In this document: positions 16,448-25,013 of the stretch, one piece after another
Position numbering within the stretch: position 1 is the first letter of the stretch
Layout: each line of letters starts with the position of its first letter
Assembly: GCA_002353525.1 (NCBI GenBank)
Contig: DEJV01000071.1
Span: 1-46,650 of the forward strand
From: Prevotella sp. UBA2739
GTDB taxonomy: Bacteria; Bacteroidota; Bacteroidia; Bacteroidales; Bacteroidaceae
Reading direction: 5' to 3'
Length of the DNA stretch: 46,650 nucleotides
The notes under the pieces: generated by a model
Databases searched by the model: none
What the model saw: only the letters and a program-made list of their open reading frames with translations
Told to the model about the DNA's origin: nothing
Program-made: the position numbers and the translations under genes

Positions 16448-17449
16448 ATGAGAAAAACATTCAACGATATTCTGAAGATTGCGCTGCCTTTGTTGCTTGG
16501 TGGTGCCATTCTTTATTGGATGTATCGTGACTTCGATTTCCAGCAGATTAGGAACGTGCTGTTCGAGGATATGAACTGGACGTGGATGTTGCTGTCGTTT
16601 CCTTTCGGCATATTGGCACAGATGTTTCGTGGCTGGCGATGGCGGCAAACGCTGGCACCAGTCGACGAGCACCCGCGCAGCTCTACCTGCATACATGCCA
16701 TTTTCCTTTCTTACGCAGCCAGCCTGGTCATCCCTCGCATTGGAGAATTCATGCGCTGCGGGGTGCTGAAGCGCTACGACAACGTGTCGTTTCCCAAAGC
16801 CCTGGGCACTGTGGTCACCGAACGGGCCATCGACTCGTTGGTGGTGATGGTGGTGACAGGACTGACCCTGTTGTTGCAAATCCGTGTGTTCACTCATTTC
16901 TTCGACGAGACAGGCACCAGCATCAATAGCATCGTGGGCAGATTTACCGCCGCCGGATGGCTCGTAACGGGCATCTGCATTGTGGCCATCGCCTTGATGG
17001 GTTACACCTTGCTGCGGAAGCTGTCTATATATAATAAGGTGAAGGACACGCTCCGAGGCATTTGGCAGGGCATCATCTCGCTGAAAGACGTGCACAACAA
17101 ATGGCTGTTTGCCTTTTACACGCTAGCCATTTGGGGCAGTTATTTCCTGCACTATTACCTCACATTTTTCTGCTTCGACTTTACGGCCAATCTGGGGCTG
17201 ATGTGTGCGCTTGTCACGTTCGTGGTGGGCAGCATCGCCGTAATTGTTCCCACCCCCAACGGAGCAGGTCCTTGGCATTTTGCGGTGAAGACCATGCTCA
17301 TTCTTTATGGGGTAGCAGATGTGCAAGCCCTTTACTTTGTGCTGATAGTACATACCATACAAACCATGCTCGTCATCCTGCTAGGCATTTATGCCGTTGT
17401 GGCATTGGGGTTTACAAAAGTCGTTCGAGCGAACGAAAGGAGGATATAA
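16448..17449 (+). CDS. Flippase-like / lysylphosphatidylglycerol synthase TM-region protein (333 aa)
   Basis: Polytopic inner-membrane protein with about eight hydrophobic segments, matching the LPG_synthase_TM (UPF0104) family. Family features include PFGILAQMFRGWRWRQ, RIGEFMRCGVLKRYDNVSFPKALGTVVTERAIDSL and, near the C-terminus, VPTPNGAGPWHFAVKTMLI. There is no soluble aminoacyl-transferase domain, so this is the stand-alone membrane half, thought to move lipids or lipid-linked molecules; the substrate is unknown. The ATG at 16448 follows the promoter by 8 bases; the open frame continues upstream through the promoter and is not used. Confidence 0.88.
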   Translation: MRKTFNDILKIALPLLLGGAILYWMYRDFDFQQIRNVLFEDMNWTWMLLSFPFGILAQMFRGWRWRQTLAPVDEHPRSSTCIHAIFLSYAASLVIPRIGEFMRCGVLKRYDNVSFPKALGTVVTERAIDSLVVMVVTGLTLLLQIRVFTHFFDETGTSINSIVGRFTAAGWLVTGICIVAIALMGYTLLRKLSIYNKVKDTLRGIWQGIISLKDVHNKWLFAFYTLAIWGSYFLHYYLTFFCFDFTANLGLMCALVTFVVGSIAVIVPTPNGAGPWHFAVKTMLILYGVADVQALYFVLIVHTIQTMLVILLGIYAVVALGFTKVVRANERRI

Positions 17450-17503
17450 CAGAAAATATAGACAAAATAAATAATAGTATTAACCAATGAGAATGGTAAT
17501 CTC

Positions 17504-17557
17504 GTACCCACGTACCTTCGTACTTCAAGTACCCACGTACCTCCGTACCTCCGTACC
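17504..17557. repeat. Short CGTACC tandem repeats upstream of pepD
   Basis: About seven variants of an 8-bp unit (CGTACCYM) run in a row, with GTACCCACGTACCT occurring twice 25 bp apart. The block lies in the leader region of pepD. No 22-bp periodicity is present here. Confidence 0.75.
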
Positions 17558-17590
17558 CCGATTACCCGACTCATCACAAATCGAAAAACT

Positions 17591-19048
17591 ATGACAGAAA
17601 TGAAAAACCTGAATCCGCAGTGCATCTGGAAAAACTTCCACGCACTGACACAAGTTCCACGTCCTAGCGGACATCTGGAGAAAGTACAGCAATTCCTGCT
17701 CGACTTTGCCAAGCAGGCTGGTGTTGAGGCATTCAAAGACGAGGCCGACAACATCGTAATGCGCAAACCTGCCACACCAGGAATGGAGAACCGTAAGGGC
17801 ATCATCCTGCAGGCTCATATGGATATGGTGCCGCAGAAAACACCCGAAAGCAACCATAACTTCGAAACCGACCCCATCGAGACTTGGATCGACGGTGAGT
17901 GGGTGAAAGCCAAAAACACCACATTAGGTGCCGACAACGGTCTGGGCGTTGCTGCCATCATGGCTGTCATGGAGGCTAAAGACCTGCAGCACGGACCCGT
18001 AGAGGCCCTGATCACTGCCGACGAAGAGACGGGTATGTTTGGTGCCAATGCACTGCCCGGTGGTGAGTTGAACGGCGACATTCTGTTGAATCTCGACTCT
18101 GAGACATGGGGTAAGTTTGTTATCGGTAGTGCCGGTGGCATCGATATTACCGCCACACTCGATTACAAAGAGGTGGAGACCGACAATGAGGACGCTGCCG
18201 TACGCGTGACATTGAAGGGTCTGCGCGGCGGACACTCCGGACTGGAGATTCACGAGGGCCGCGGCAATGCCAACAAGATGATGGTGCGCTTCGTACGCGA
18301 GGCCATCGAAGAGTGCGAGGCTCGTCTGGCATGCTGGCACGGCGGAAACATGCGCAATGCGATTCCGTTCAAGGCCGAGGTGGTGCTTACCCTGCCGAAA
18401 GAGAATGTCGAGGCACTGAAAGAACTGGTGGCCGACTGGAAAGAAGACTTCGAGGATGAGTACAAGCACATTGAGAGCGGCATCGAGTTCTATGCTGAAG
18501 ATGTGGAGACTCCGAAGACGGAGGTACCCGTCGAGATTCAAGACAATCTCATCAATGCCATCTACGGCTGCCACAACGGTGTGCTGCGCATGATTCCCAG
18601 CTATCCCGACGTGGTGGAGACCAGCTCTAACCTGGCCATCATCGACATCGAGGGCGGTAAGGCCGCACTGAAGGTGCTGGCACGCTCAAGCCGCGAGGAC
18701 ATGAAAGACTGCATCGTGAAGACACTCGAAAGCTGCTTCAACATGGCCGGCATGAAGGTAGAGACTGCCGGAAGCTATGGCGGATGGGATCCCAACCCCG
18801 ACTCTGAGATTCTGAACCTGCTGATGAAAGAATATAAGGAACTGTTTGGCGAGGATGCCATCATCCAGGTCGACCATGCCGGACTGGAGTGCTCTGTCAT
18901 CCTGGGCAAGTATCCTCACCTCGACGTGGTAAGCCTCGGCCCCACCATCCGCAGCCCGCACACCACCACCGAGCGTGCGCTCTATGCTACTGCAGAGCCT
19001 TTCTGGGCCTTGCTGAAGAAAGTGATGCTCGACGCTCCTGTGAAATAA
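17591..19048 (+). CDS. pepD: Aminoacyl-histidine dipeptidase PepD, M20 family (485 aa)
   Basis: Cytoplasmic Zn/Co-dependent dipeptidase with broad specificity for Xaa-His and other dipeptides. Metal-binding and catalytic segments are QAHMDMVPQ (near residue 76), LGADNGLGVAA (bridging Asp, near 117), ADEETGMFGA (catalytic and metal Glu, near 143-152), LNLDSE and the C-terminal RSPHTTTERA. The dimerisation/lid domain lies between about 205 and 380. Length is typical. An alternative ATG three codons downstream cannot be excluded. A strong intrinsic terminator follows. Confidence 0.95.
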   Translation: MTEMKNLNPQCIWKNFHALTQVPRPSGHLEKVQQFLLDFAKQAGVEAFKDEADNIVMRKPATPGMENRKGIILQAHMDMVPQKTPESNHNFETDPIETWIDGEWVKAKNTTLGADNGLGVAAIMAVMEAKDLQHGPVEALITADEETGMFGANALPGGELNGDILLNLDSETWGKFVIGSAGGIDITATLDYKEVETDNEDAAVRVTLKGLRGGHSGLEIHEGRGNANKMMVRFVREAIEECEARLACWHGGNMRNAIPFKAEVVLTLPKENVEALKELVADWKEDFEDEYKHIESGIEFYAEDVETPKTEVPVEIQDNLINAIYGCHNGVLRMIPSYPDVVETSSNLAIIDIEGGKAALKVLARSSREDMKDCIVKTLESCFNMAGMKVETAGSYGGWDPNPDSEILNLLMKEYKELFGEDAIIQVDHAGLECSVILGKYPHLDVVSLGPTIRSPHTTTERALYATAEPFWALLKKVMLDAPVK

Positions 19049-19057
19049 TAGACCTTT

Positions 19058-19090
19058 GGGCTGGGACTCCACTCCCAGCCCATCTTTTTC
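19058..19090 (+). terminator. Intrinsic terminator after pepD
   Basis: GGGCTGGGA (19058-19066), a 6-nt loop, TCCCAGCCC (19073-19081), then ATCTTTTTCTATT. A perfect 9-bp GC-rich stem followed by a T-rich tract. Confidence 0.9.
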
Positions 19091-19222
19091 TATTCATCTG
19101 CACCTGCCAGTTTTTTCCTGTCAGCTGCACCTGCTGGCGGCGAAAACAACCCGAAAACACCTGATACGCAAAACTGAAACGCTTTTTTTAGCTCAAACCA
19201 ACGTTTTCTTATTTTTTTTTCT

Positions 19223-19230
19223 TATCTTTG
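19223..19230 (+). promoter_or_regulatory. -7 box for the corA leader transcript
   Basis: TATCTTTG, preceded by a T-rich stretch but no clear TTTG at 19-20 bp. It predicts a transcript starting near 19235 with a leader of about 235 nt before corA. Confidence 0.6.
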
Positions 19231-19259
19231 CAGCCGTAAAACCAAAACCAATTAAGAAT

Positions 19260-19295
19260 ATGGACGATTACCCGGCGGACAGTAGTAACTACTAA
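19260..19295 (+). CDS. Putative acidic leader peptide upstream of corA (11 aa)
   Basis: ATG GAC GAT TAC CCG GCG GAC ... TAA encodes MDDYPADSSNY. It starts about 25 nt after the predicted transcription start and ends at the base where the structured part of the leader begins. In enterobacteria, Mg2+ transporter genes are controlled by short leader ORFs, and acidic/proline-rich N-termini are known to destabilise ribosomes at low Mg2+. The Asp-Asp-Tyr-Pro-Ala-Asp sequence in front of a CorA-type gene therefore suggests a similar sensor. This is inference; translation is not demonstrated. Confidence 0.4.
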   Translation: MDDYPADSSNY

Positions 19296-19350
19296 GCAGG
19301 GGGATAGTGGCAAGGCTGCTAATCCCTTTGCCACTCAGCATTTTATTATT
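19295..19350 (+). promoter_or_regulatory. Structured corA leader: pseudoknot-capable hairpin with T-rich tail
   Basis: AGTGGCAA (19306-19313) pairs with TTGCCACT (19328-19335), extended by GG/CC past a one-base bulge, around the loop CTGCTAATC. The tract CAGCATTTTATTATTT follows, so the hairpin could act as an attenuator. The loop bases CTGCT (19316-19320) are complementary to AGCAG (19295-19299) directly upstream, which would make an H-type pseudoknot. AGCAG overlaps the leader-ORF stop codon, so a ribosome on the ORF would affect folding. Confidence 0.5.
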
Positions 19351-19469
19351 TCGAGGCCTACAGACCAAGAGGTGCCTGGACGAGCTACCTGTAACTCACC
19401 ATCCCTAGAGCCTAACTTGTTGTCTGTAACCCGATAGCAAAGCAACAAAACAAGAAAAAGGATTAGCCA

Positions 19470-20396
19470 ATGAAGACATATTGGAACACCACAGGCTGCC
19501 TGAAGCAACTCGACGAGTGGCAGCCCAACTGCTGGATACAAGTGACGTGTCCCACAGACGAGGACCAGCGCATGCTGGAAGAGCGCTTCAACATTCCCGA
19601 TTATTTCCTGCCCGACATCAGCGATACCGACGAGCGCGCACGCTATGAGTACGACGACGGATGGATGCTCATCATCCTGCGCATACCCTATGTGAAGGAA
19701 ATACGCTCGCGCACGCCCTATACCACCGTGCCTCTTGGCATCATCCACAAGCGCGATGTGACCATCACCGTGTGCTACTATGAGACGAATATGATGATTG
19801 ACTTCGTATCGTTCCATCAGAAACGAGGCGAGGGATTCACCGACTATGTCGACATGATTTTCCGTCTGTTCCTTTCCAGCGCCGTGTGGTATCTGAAACG
19901 ACTGAAGCAAATCAACACCCTCATCGAGAAAGCTAAGCGCAACCTCGACCATAACGTAGATAACGAAAGCCTCATCGGACTGTCGCGCCTGCAAGACTCG
20001 CTCACCTACTTCCAGACATCCATCCGCGGCAACGAAAACCTGCTGCAGAAACTGAAGTTCAAACTGCAGGTTGACGAACTTGACGCCGACCTCATCGAAG
20101 ACGTCAATATCGAGATGACCCAGGCCCGCGAGACAACCAGCATTTATTCAGACATTCTCGAGTCGACCATGGACACCTACTCGAGCATCATCAACAACAA
20201 TATGAACAATGTGATGCGTACGCTCACCGTGGTGACCATCATCATGATGTTCCCCACATTGGTGGCAGGTCTCTTCGGAATGAATCTCGTGAATGGTATG
20301 GAAAACAGTAGCTTCGGATTCATTGTCGCACTCATCATTTCTATTGGTGGCAGCGCTCTTACATGGCTGTTTTTGCGCTACAAGAAACTGATTTAG
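19470..20396 (+). CDS. corA: CorA-family divalent cation transporter (308 aa)
   Basis: Inner-membrane pentameric channel, usually for Mg2+ (or Co2+/Ni2+). The N-terminal two thirds form the cytoplasmic funnel, including the long helix around RLQDSLTYFQTSIRGNENLLQKLKF. Two C-terminal transmembrane helices follow (about 248-270 and 284-303), with the signature GMN in FGMNLVNG between them and a basic tail RYKKLI. The ATG at 19470 gives the usual length. The unusually long leader with a small acidic ORF and a hairpin suggests post-initiation control. It is transcribed after the pepD terminator, hence independently. Confidence 0.93.
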   Translation: MKTYWNTTGCLKQLDEWQPNCWIQVTCPTDEDQRMLEERFNIPDYFLPDISDTDERARYEYDDGWMLIILRIPYVKEIRSRTPYTTVPLGIIHKRDVTITVCYYETNMMIDFVSFHQKRGEGFTDYVDMIFRLFLSSAVWYLKRLKQINTLIEKAKRNLDHNVDNESLIGLSRLQDSLTYFQTSIRGNENLLQKLKFKLQVDELDADLIEDVNIEMTQARETTSIYSDILESTMDTYSSIINNNMNNVMRTLTVVTIIMMFPTLVAGLFGMNLVNGMENSSFGFIVALIISIGGSALTWLFLRYKKLI

Positions 20397-20449
20397 CAGA
20401 AAATACGTAAAAAATTGGCAAAATATTAGGTTTTTTCATTTTTTTTACG

Positions 20450-20457
20450 TAAGTTTG
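20450..20457 (+). promoter_or_regulatory. -7 box for the DUF349 gene
   Basis: TAAGTTTG in an AT-rich stretch, 48 bases before the ATG at 20506. The -33 region is T-rich without an exact TTTG. Confidence 0.5.
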
Positions 20458-20505
20458 CAAATTAGAAGTGTGAATAGACCTAAGTCATAAACTAAAAACA
20501 GTGAA

Positions 20506-22458
20506 ATGATGGACTCTCTAGAAAATGCCATTGAACAGGCTCAAACAGAAGAAAAAAAGGTAGAGGAAGTTGTGAACGAGGCAACTCCTGAAGTTGAAAA
20601 TGCCCCTGCGGAAGAACCTGCAACAGAGGAAACCGTGGCTGAAGAAACAGCTGTCGACGAAACCGCTGCTGAAAAGCCTGCGGCAGAAGAAACCGTAGCA
20701 GAAGAAGCTGCGGCAGAGGACAATGTGGCTGCCGAAGAAGACAAGAAAGTCTACAAAACCAAACAGGAAGTACTCGAAAGAGTAAAAGAAATCGCACATG
20801 GCGACGAAAATCCTGTAAAGGAAGAAGTAGACCACTTGAAGACATTGTTCTACAAACTGCATATCGCAGAGCGTGATGCCAGACAGAAAGAATACCTCGA
20901 CGCAGGCGGAGACCCCGAGAAATACACTGTTCTGCCCGATGAGGACGAAGAGGCCTTCAAGGCCGAAATGGGCATTATCAAAGAGAAAAGAGCCAAACTC
21001 TTCATGGAACAGGAAGCTGAAAAGCAAGAGAACCTGAAGAAAAAACTCGCCATCATTGATCAGATTAAGACCATGGTTACCTCACCCGAGGAAGCCAACC
21101 GGTCGTACCAAGACTTTAAGAAGCTGCAAGCCGAGTGGAAAGAGATTAAGGCGGTGCCGGCTGAAAAAGCCAACGAGCTGTGGCGCAACTATCAGCTCTA
21201 TGTGGAGCAATTCTACGATTTGCTGAAACTGAACAGCGAGGCACGCGAATACGATTTCCGCAAGAACCTTGAGCTGAAGACAAAACTCTGCGAGGCTGCT
21301 GAGAAACTGGCCGACGAGTCCGATGTCATCAGCGCCTTCCACCAACTGCAAAAGCTGCATCAGGAGTATCGCGAGATAGGTCCGGTTGCCAAGGAGCTGC
21401 GCGAGGAGATATGGAGTCGCTTCAAAGCCGCATCCACAGTGGTCAACAAGAAGCACCAGCAGCACTTTGAAGGTCTTCGCGCCAAGGAAGAAGAGAATCT
21501 GGTGAAGAAAACTGCCCTCTGCGAAAAGGTGGAGGCTATTGCCAAGATAGAGAACAAAGGTGCAGGCGACTGGGAGAAGCGCACCAAGGAAATCATGGAC
21601 ATTCAGGCAGAATGGAAGACCATAGGGTTTGCCCCACAAAAGATGAATGTGAAGATCTTCGAGCGTTTCCGCGCTGCTTGCGATGATTTCTTCGGCCGTA
21701 AAGCACAGTTCTTTAAAGACCTGAAACAGCGTTTTGCTGAGAACGCCGAGAAGAAACGCGCCCTGGTGGCACAGGCTCAGGCACTGCAAGACAGCACCGA
21801 CTGGCGCTCAACGAGCGACAAGATGATTGCCCTGCAGAAAGAGTGGAAGACGATTGGCATGGTACCGAAGAAATTGGGCGACCAACTATGGAACGACTTT
21901 CTCACGGCATGCAACAAGTTCTTCGAGGCTCGCAACGCTGCCAATGCAGGAACACGCAGTGAGGAGCATTCCAACCTGGCCAAGAAACGCAGTATCATTG
22001 CCCAGCTGAAAGCCGTTGCCGAAGAGGCTGGCGACAATGTGCAGGAAACGGTGCAGAAGTTGGTCGACGAGTATCAGTCGGTTGGTCATGTACCTTACAA
22101 GGAGAAGGACAAGCTCTATAAGGAGTATCACGAGGTGCTCGACAAACTCTACAAGGATTTGAACATCTCTACTGCCCGCCGTCGTCTGGATAACTTTAAG
22201 AGCAACCTGAAAGACATGGCAAAACGCAGTGAAGACGCTCTCGACAACGAGCGCGCACGCTTGTTCCGCCAGTATGAGGCCATCAAACAGGAAGTGCAGA
22301 CCTACGAGAACAATCTCGGATTCCTGAACGCATCGTCGAAGAAGGGCAACAGCTTGATTGACGAGATGAATCGTAAGGTGCAGAAGCTGAAAGATGACAT
22401 GAACCTCGTGCGCGAGAAAATTAAGGCTATTGACGCGGAAAACCGCGAACAAGAATAA
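20506..22458 (+). CDS. DUF349 repeat protein (650 aa)
   Basis: Cytoplasmic, highly charged, almost entirely helical protein. Residues about 5-85 are a low-complexity Glu/Ala/Val/Thr tail made of repeated AAEETVAEE-like units. From about 185 to 580 there are several DUF349 repeats, each containing a KxLQxEWKxI-type helix (KLQAEWKEIKAVP, DIQAEWKTIGFAP, ALQKEWKTIGMVPKK) and a WxxFxxACNxFFxxR-type helix. The C-terminus is coiled coil. Family function is poorly established. The acidic Ala/Glu repeat region looks prone to length variation by slippage. A bidirectional terminator follows. Confidence 0.9.
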   Translation: MMDSLENAIEQAQTEEKKVEEVVNEATPEVENAPAEEPATEETVAEETAVDETAAEKPAAEETVAEEAAAEDNVAAEEDKKVYKTKQEVLERVKEIAHGDENPVKEEVDHLKTLFYKLHIAERDARQKEYLDAGGDPEKYTVLPDEDEEAFKAEMGIIKEKRAKLFMEQEAEKQENLKKKLAIIDQIKTMVTSPEEANRSYQDFKKLQAEWKEIKAVPAEKANELWRNYQLYVEQFYDLLKLNSEAREYDFRKNLELKTKLCEAAEKLADESDVISAFHQLQKLHQEYREIGPVAKELREEIWSRFKAASTVVNKKHQQHFEGLRAKEEENLVKKTALCEKVEAIAKIENKGAGDWEKRTKEIMDIQAEWKTIGFAPQKMNVKIFERFRAACDDFFGRKAQFFKDLKQRFAENAEKKRALVAQAQALQDSTDWRSTSDKMIALQKEWKTIGMVPKKLGDQLWNDFLTACNKFFEARNAANAGTRSEEHSNLAKKRSIIAQLKAVAEEAGDNVQETVQKLVDEYQSVGHVPYKEKDKLYKEYHEVLDKLYKDLNISTARRRLDNFKSNLKDMAKRSEDALDNERARLFRQYEAIKQEVQTYENNLGFLNASSKKGNSLIDEMNRKVQKLKDDMNLVREKIKAIDAENREQE

Positions 22459-22491
22459 CAAAACTAATAGCAATTAACCTAAAAAACGAAG

Positions 22492-22530
22492 AAGGGGACA
22501 GACCGGATGGCCTGTCCCCTTTCTATTTTC
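22492..22530. terminator. Bidirectional terminator between DUF349 and C69 genes
   Basis: AAGGGGACAG (22492-22501), a 10-nt loop, CTGTCCCCTT (22512-22521), then TCTATTTTCC on the plus strand, with an A-rich flank on the left serving the minus strand. It lies between two convergent genes. Confidence 0.85.
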
Positions 22531-22542
22531 CTTTCTATCATC

Positions 22543-24174
22543 TTAGAATCCTGTCCATGTCTGTCGCCACAGGTAGCGCGCCATTTCATCCCACTTGGCA
22601 ATAGTAGCACAGAAGAAATCGGCCGTATAGCCATTCAGCATCCGCTGGGCCTTCGCCTTGTCTTGCTTCTGCAGCTCCTGCCACGATTGCTCCACGAAGG
22701 GAAGTTCGCGCATTCCCTTTTCTATGAAGTAATCGCGAGCCGGCTCCAGTGTCTTGCGGTAGGTACCCCAACGTACGGTGGCCAACCGGTTGGTTTTACG
22801 ATAATGCCAAATGGCGGCATCATCACGATCGACATGCTGTCCGCAGGTCTCAAGCAACTTTGGCAACTGTGTGTTTCCAGCGAAAATGGGGAAACGGGGA
22901 CTCTCGCCCGGATTGTCGAGGGCCACCCACGCCACACCACCAATCTCGTCGGGCAGCCACGAGCGCAACTGAATGACGGTGCTGTATGCACACCAGGGCA
23001 CGCTCACCGTACGGATATTCTTCATCACCGAGTCGCCCATCGCATAATACATATTTATCTCGTCGGGACGCATCCACGGGTTCGAATAGGGCGACACAAT
23101 GCTGTCGGGCTCATTCTCCACCAGTTTTCCATCTTTGCCTTTGCGCTTAGGGTTAGGTATCTTATGGCGGTAGCTCAAGTTTTTGGCCGTCCCCTCGTAG
23201 TAACTACCCAAGAGGCGCATCACATCCTCCACGCTCACCTTTTTGTCGGGTTTCACGCTCAGCGGCAGGTTTTCCACCTGGTCGCTCAGATGTTTCGACG
23301 GTGCCAGTGCATTCATGATAAAATGCTCTCTGACACTGTAGTTTTTCACTTCTTTCGAATAGTTGGAGCCACTGAACGCCTTCCAGAAACAAAACTCTTC
23401 TTTGCCGTCCCATAGCTTCAGTTTACGGGCCACATCAAACAGATTGTCTGAGTACATATAGTTCTCTTTGTCGTTGACATCAATCTTAGAAATACGACAG
23501 ATGTTGGCCGATACAGCAATTTCGTCGTCAGGAATACGAACGGCAGCCCATACACCACCTATCCTCTTTGGGCCTTCGCCAAAAATCTCGAATATCCACA
23601 CCTCGTTCTTATCAGCAATCGTCAGGCACTCTCCGCTGTCGCCATAGCCATATTGTTTCACCAGGTCACCCATGAGCCGGATGGCATCGCGGGCAGTCGA
23701 GCAACGCTCAAGGGCCAGGCGCTCCAGCTCCTCGATCATGAACATGCCGTTGGGATTCTTCAGTTCCTTCCTACCGGTGATGGTGGTCTCGCCTATTCCC
23801 AGCTGTTTCTCGTTTAAGCAAGGATAAGCTGTATCCAGATAGCGATAGGTATGCCTCACCTGCGGTACCACTCCCTTCCTGTACATTTTCGTGCTGTCGT
23901 CGGCCGACTGGGTGTGCATGCGCCCTGTATAGACGGCAGTCACTGTGTCGCGGGCATAATCTTTCGCCGGCACCATCTTCATCCACGTGCGGTACCATGA
24001 GTCGCAAGTGTGGGAAGTGATGACCGATCCGTCGGCCGAGGCTTTTTTGCCAACCATAATACTCGTACACGACATGCGTGCCATTCCCTCGCGAGTGGTC
24101 TCGTCCACTTGGCCGCTGCCCGAAAAAGGCATGGCAGCCATCAACCATACAATCAATGCTAAATGCTTTTTCAT
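22543..24174 (-). CDS. C69-family dipeptidase (543 aa)
   Basis: Ntn-hydrolase dipeptidase. The N-terminus is a Sec signal peptide (MKKHLALIVWLMAAMPFSGSGQ). The putative N-terminal nucleophile is the Cys in RMSCTSIMVGKKASADGSVI, close after the signal as the family expects for a processed Cys nucleophile. Further C69 segments are GVVPQVRHTYRYLDTAYPCLNEKQLGIGETT, GSGECLTIADKNEVWIFEI and GGVWAAVRIPDDEIAVSANICRI. The product is probably a periplasmic peptidase for peptide foraging, a usual trait in this group. The -7-like TATTTTTG lies about 80 bases upstream. It is convergent with the DUF349 gene. Confidence 0.92.
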   Translation of the reverse strand: MKKHLALIVWLMAAMPFSGSGQVDETTREGMARMSCTSIMVGKKASADGSVITSHTCDSWYRTWMKMVPAKDYARDTVTAVYTGRMHTQSADDSTKMYRKGVVPQVRHTYRYLDTAYPCLNEKQLGIGETTITGRKELKNPNGMFMIEELERLALERCSTARDAIRLMGDLVKQYGYGDSGECLTIADKNEVWIFEIFGEGPKRIGGVWAAVRIPDDEIAVSANICRISKIDVNDKENYMYSDNLFDVARKLKLWDGKEEFCFWKAFSGSNYSKEVKNYSVREHFIMNALAPSKHLSDQVENLPLSVKPDKKVSVEDVMRLLGSYYEGTAKNLSYRHKIPNPKRKGKDGKLVENEPDSIVSPYSNPWMRPDEINMYYAMGDSVMKNIRTVSVPWCAYSTVIQLRSWLPDEIGGVAWVALDNPGESPRFPIFAGNTQLPKLLETCGQHVDRDDAAIWHYRKTNRLATVRWGTYRKTLEPARDYFIEKGMRELPFVEQSWQELQKQDKAKAQRMLNGYTADFFCATIAKWDEMARYLWRQTWTGF

Positions 24175-24312
24175 GTGTTCTTTCTGATGATACTTATTAT
24201 GACTGTTCTATAATGAACTCCTACTAGGATGCTGCAAAAATAAGAAAAAAACTGCAAACAGCCAATAGTGTCATGACTTAAATTGACATCAACAAACCTA
24301 AAACACAAAAAA

Positions 24313-24333
24313 GCGAAGCATCATCTGCTTCGC
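24313..24333 (-). terminator. Terminator downstream of tRNA-Gln
   Basis: GCGAAGCA (24313-24320), TCATC loop, TGCTTCGC (24326-24333). On the minus strand it follows the tRNA and is itself followed by a TTTTTTGTGTTTT run. Confidence 0.85.
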
Positions 24334-24342
24334 CTTTTGCTG

Positions 24343-24413
24343 TTGGGGTACTCGGACTCGAACCAAGAATGACAGGACCAGAATCTGTAGTGTTACCATT
24401 ACACCATACCCCA
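24343..24413 (-). tRNA. tRNA-Gln (anticodon CUG)
   Basis: On the minus strand the acceptor TGGGGTA (24413-24407) pairs with TACCCCA (24350-24344). The D-arm is GTGT-AATGGTA-ACAC. The anticodon loop TTCTGGT has CTG at positions 34-36, and the T-arm loop is TTCGAGT. The body closely resembles bacterial glutamine tRNAs. CCA is not encoded. The lowest anticodon-stem pair appears to be an A-C mismatch. It has its own promoter (24456-24486) and terminator. Confidence 0.93.
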
Positions 24414-24455
24414 ATGTCCGCAAACGTCATCACCGTGATAACTGAATTGCGGGTG

Positions 24456-24486
24456 CAAAGGTACAAAGAATTTTGGAACTACCAAA
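24456..24486 (-). promoter_or_regulatory. tRNA-Gln promoter
   Basis: Minus strand TTTG (24486-24483), 19 bp, TACCTTTG (24463-24456). A full consensus match, divergent from the rsfS promoter. Confidence 0.8.
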
Positions 24487-24523
24487 CTTTTTTATAAAAA
24501 AATTCAAATTAATCGACGATTAT

Positions 24524-24554
24524 TTTGTAGTTCGTTTGGTTTGCTGTACCTTTG
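24524..24554 (+). promoter_or_regulatory. rsfS-ftsH-cdsA promoter
   Basis: TTTG (24524-24527), 19 bp, TACCTTTG (24547-24554), 25 bases before the rsfS ATG. Confidence 0.8.
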
Positions 24555-24579
24555 TACACATTATTAATCATATTACTGA

Positions 24580-24939
24580 ATGGATCAGACAAAAAAATTA
24601 TTAGAGAACATTACAAAAGGAATTCAAGAAAAGAAAGGTTCTGGTATCGTGATTGTGGATATGAGCCAGATAGACGGCACCATCTGCAAGTATTTTGTCA
24701 TCTGCCAAGGCAACTCACCCACGCAGGTAGACGCTATCACAGACTCTGTGGAAGAGTTTGCACGGCTCAATAGTGGAGAGAAGCCTGTGCGCGTGGCCGG
24801 CAGGGAAAATGCCCAATGGATAGCCATGGACTATACCGACGTGATGGTACACATCTTCTTACCCGACGTGCGCGAGTACTACAATCTGGAGAATCTCTGG
24901 CAGGATGCCAAGATTACTGCGATTCCTGATTTAGACTAG
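24580..24939 (+). CDS. rsfS: Ribosome silencing factor RsfS (119 aa)
   Basis: It binds ribosomal protein uL14 on the 50S subunit and blocks subunit joining under starvation. The domain spans the whole protein: GIVIVDMSQIDGTICKYFVICQG near the N-terminus, GNSPTQVDAI, GRENAQWIAMDYTDVMVHIFLPDVREYYNLENLW near the C-terminus. Length is typical. It is the first gene of the rsfS-ftsH-cdsA cluster with its own strong promoter, and 74 bases separate it from ftsH. Confidence 0.95.
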   Translation: MDQTKKLLENITKGIQEKKGSGIVIVDMSQIDGTICKYFVICQGNSPTQVDAITDSVEEFARLNSGEKPVRVAGRENAQWIAMDYTDVMVHIFLPDVREYYNLENLWQDAKITAIPDLD

Positions 24940-25013
24940 CCTGTCTCGGGGAGGACGGCGACCCACGGGAGGATTCCACCAAGTATGGATGAATTTTGAA
25001 AGAACGAAATATT

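Noticed and set aside
17504..17557. A fifth 22-bp array
   Set aside because: The larger repeat distance is 25 bp and the basic unit 8 bp, so it does not share the 22-bp pitch.
19056..19295. 79-codon ORF ending in the leader peptide
   Set aside because: The upstream part crosses the pepD terminator and the promoter; only the last 11 codons lie downstream of the predicted transcription start.
19235..19469. M-box (Mg2+) riboswitch in the corA leader
   Set aside because: The leader does not match the M-box consensus as I know it; only a single hairpin with a possible pseudoknot is visible.
22507..23415. 302-codon open frame on the plus strand
   Set aside because: Antisense to the C69 dipeptidase and starting inside a terminator; no family resemblance.
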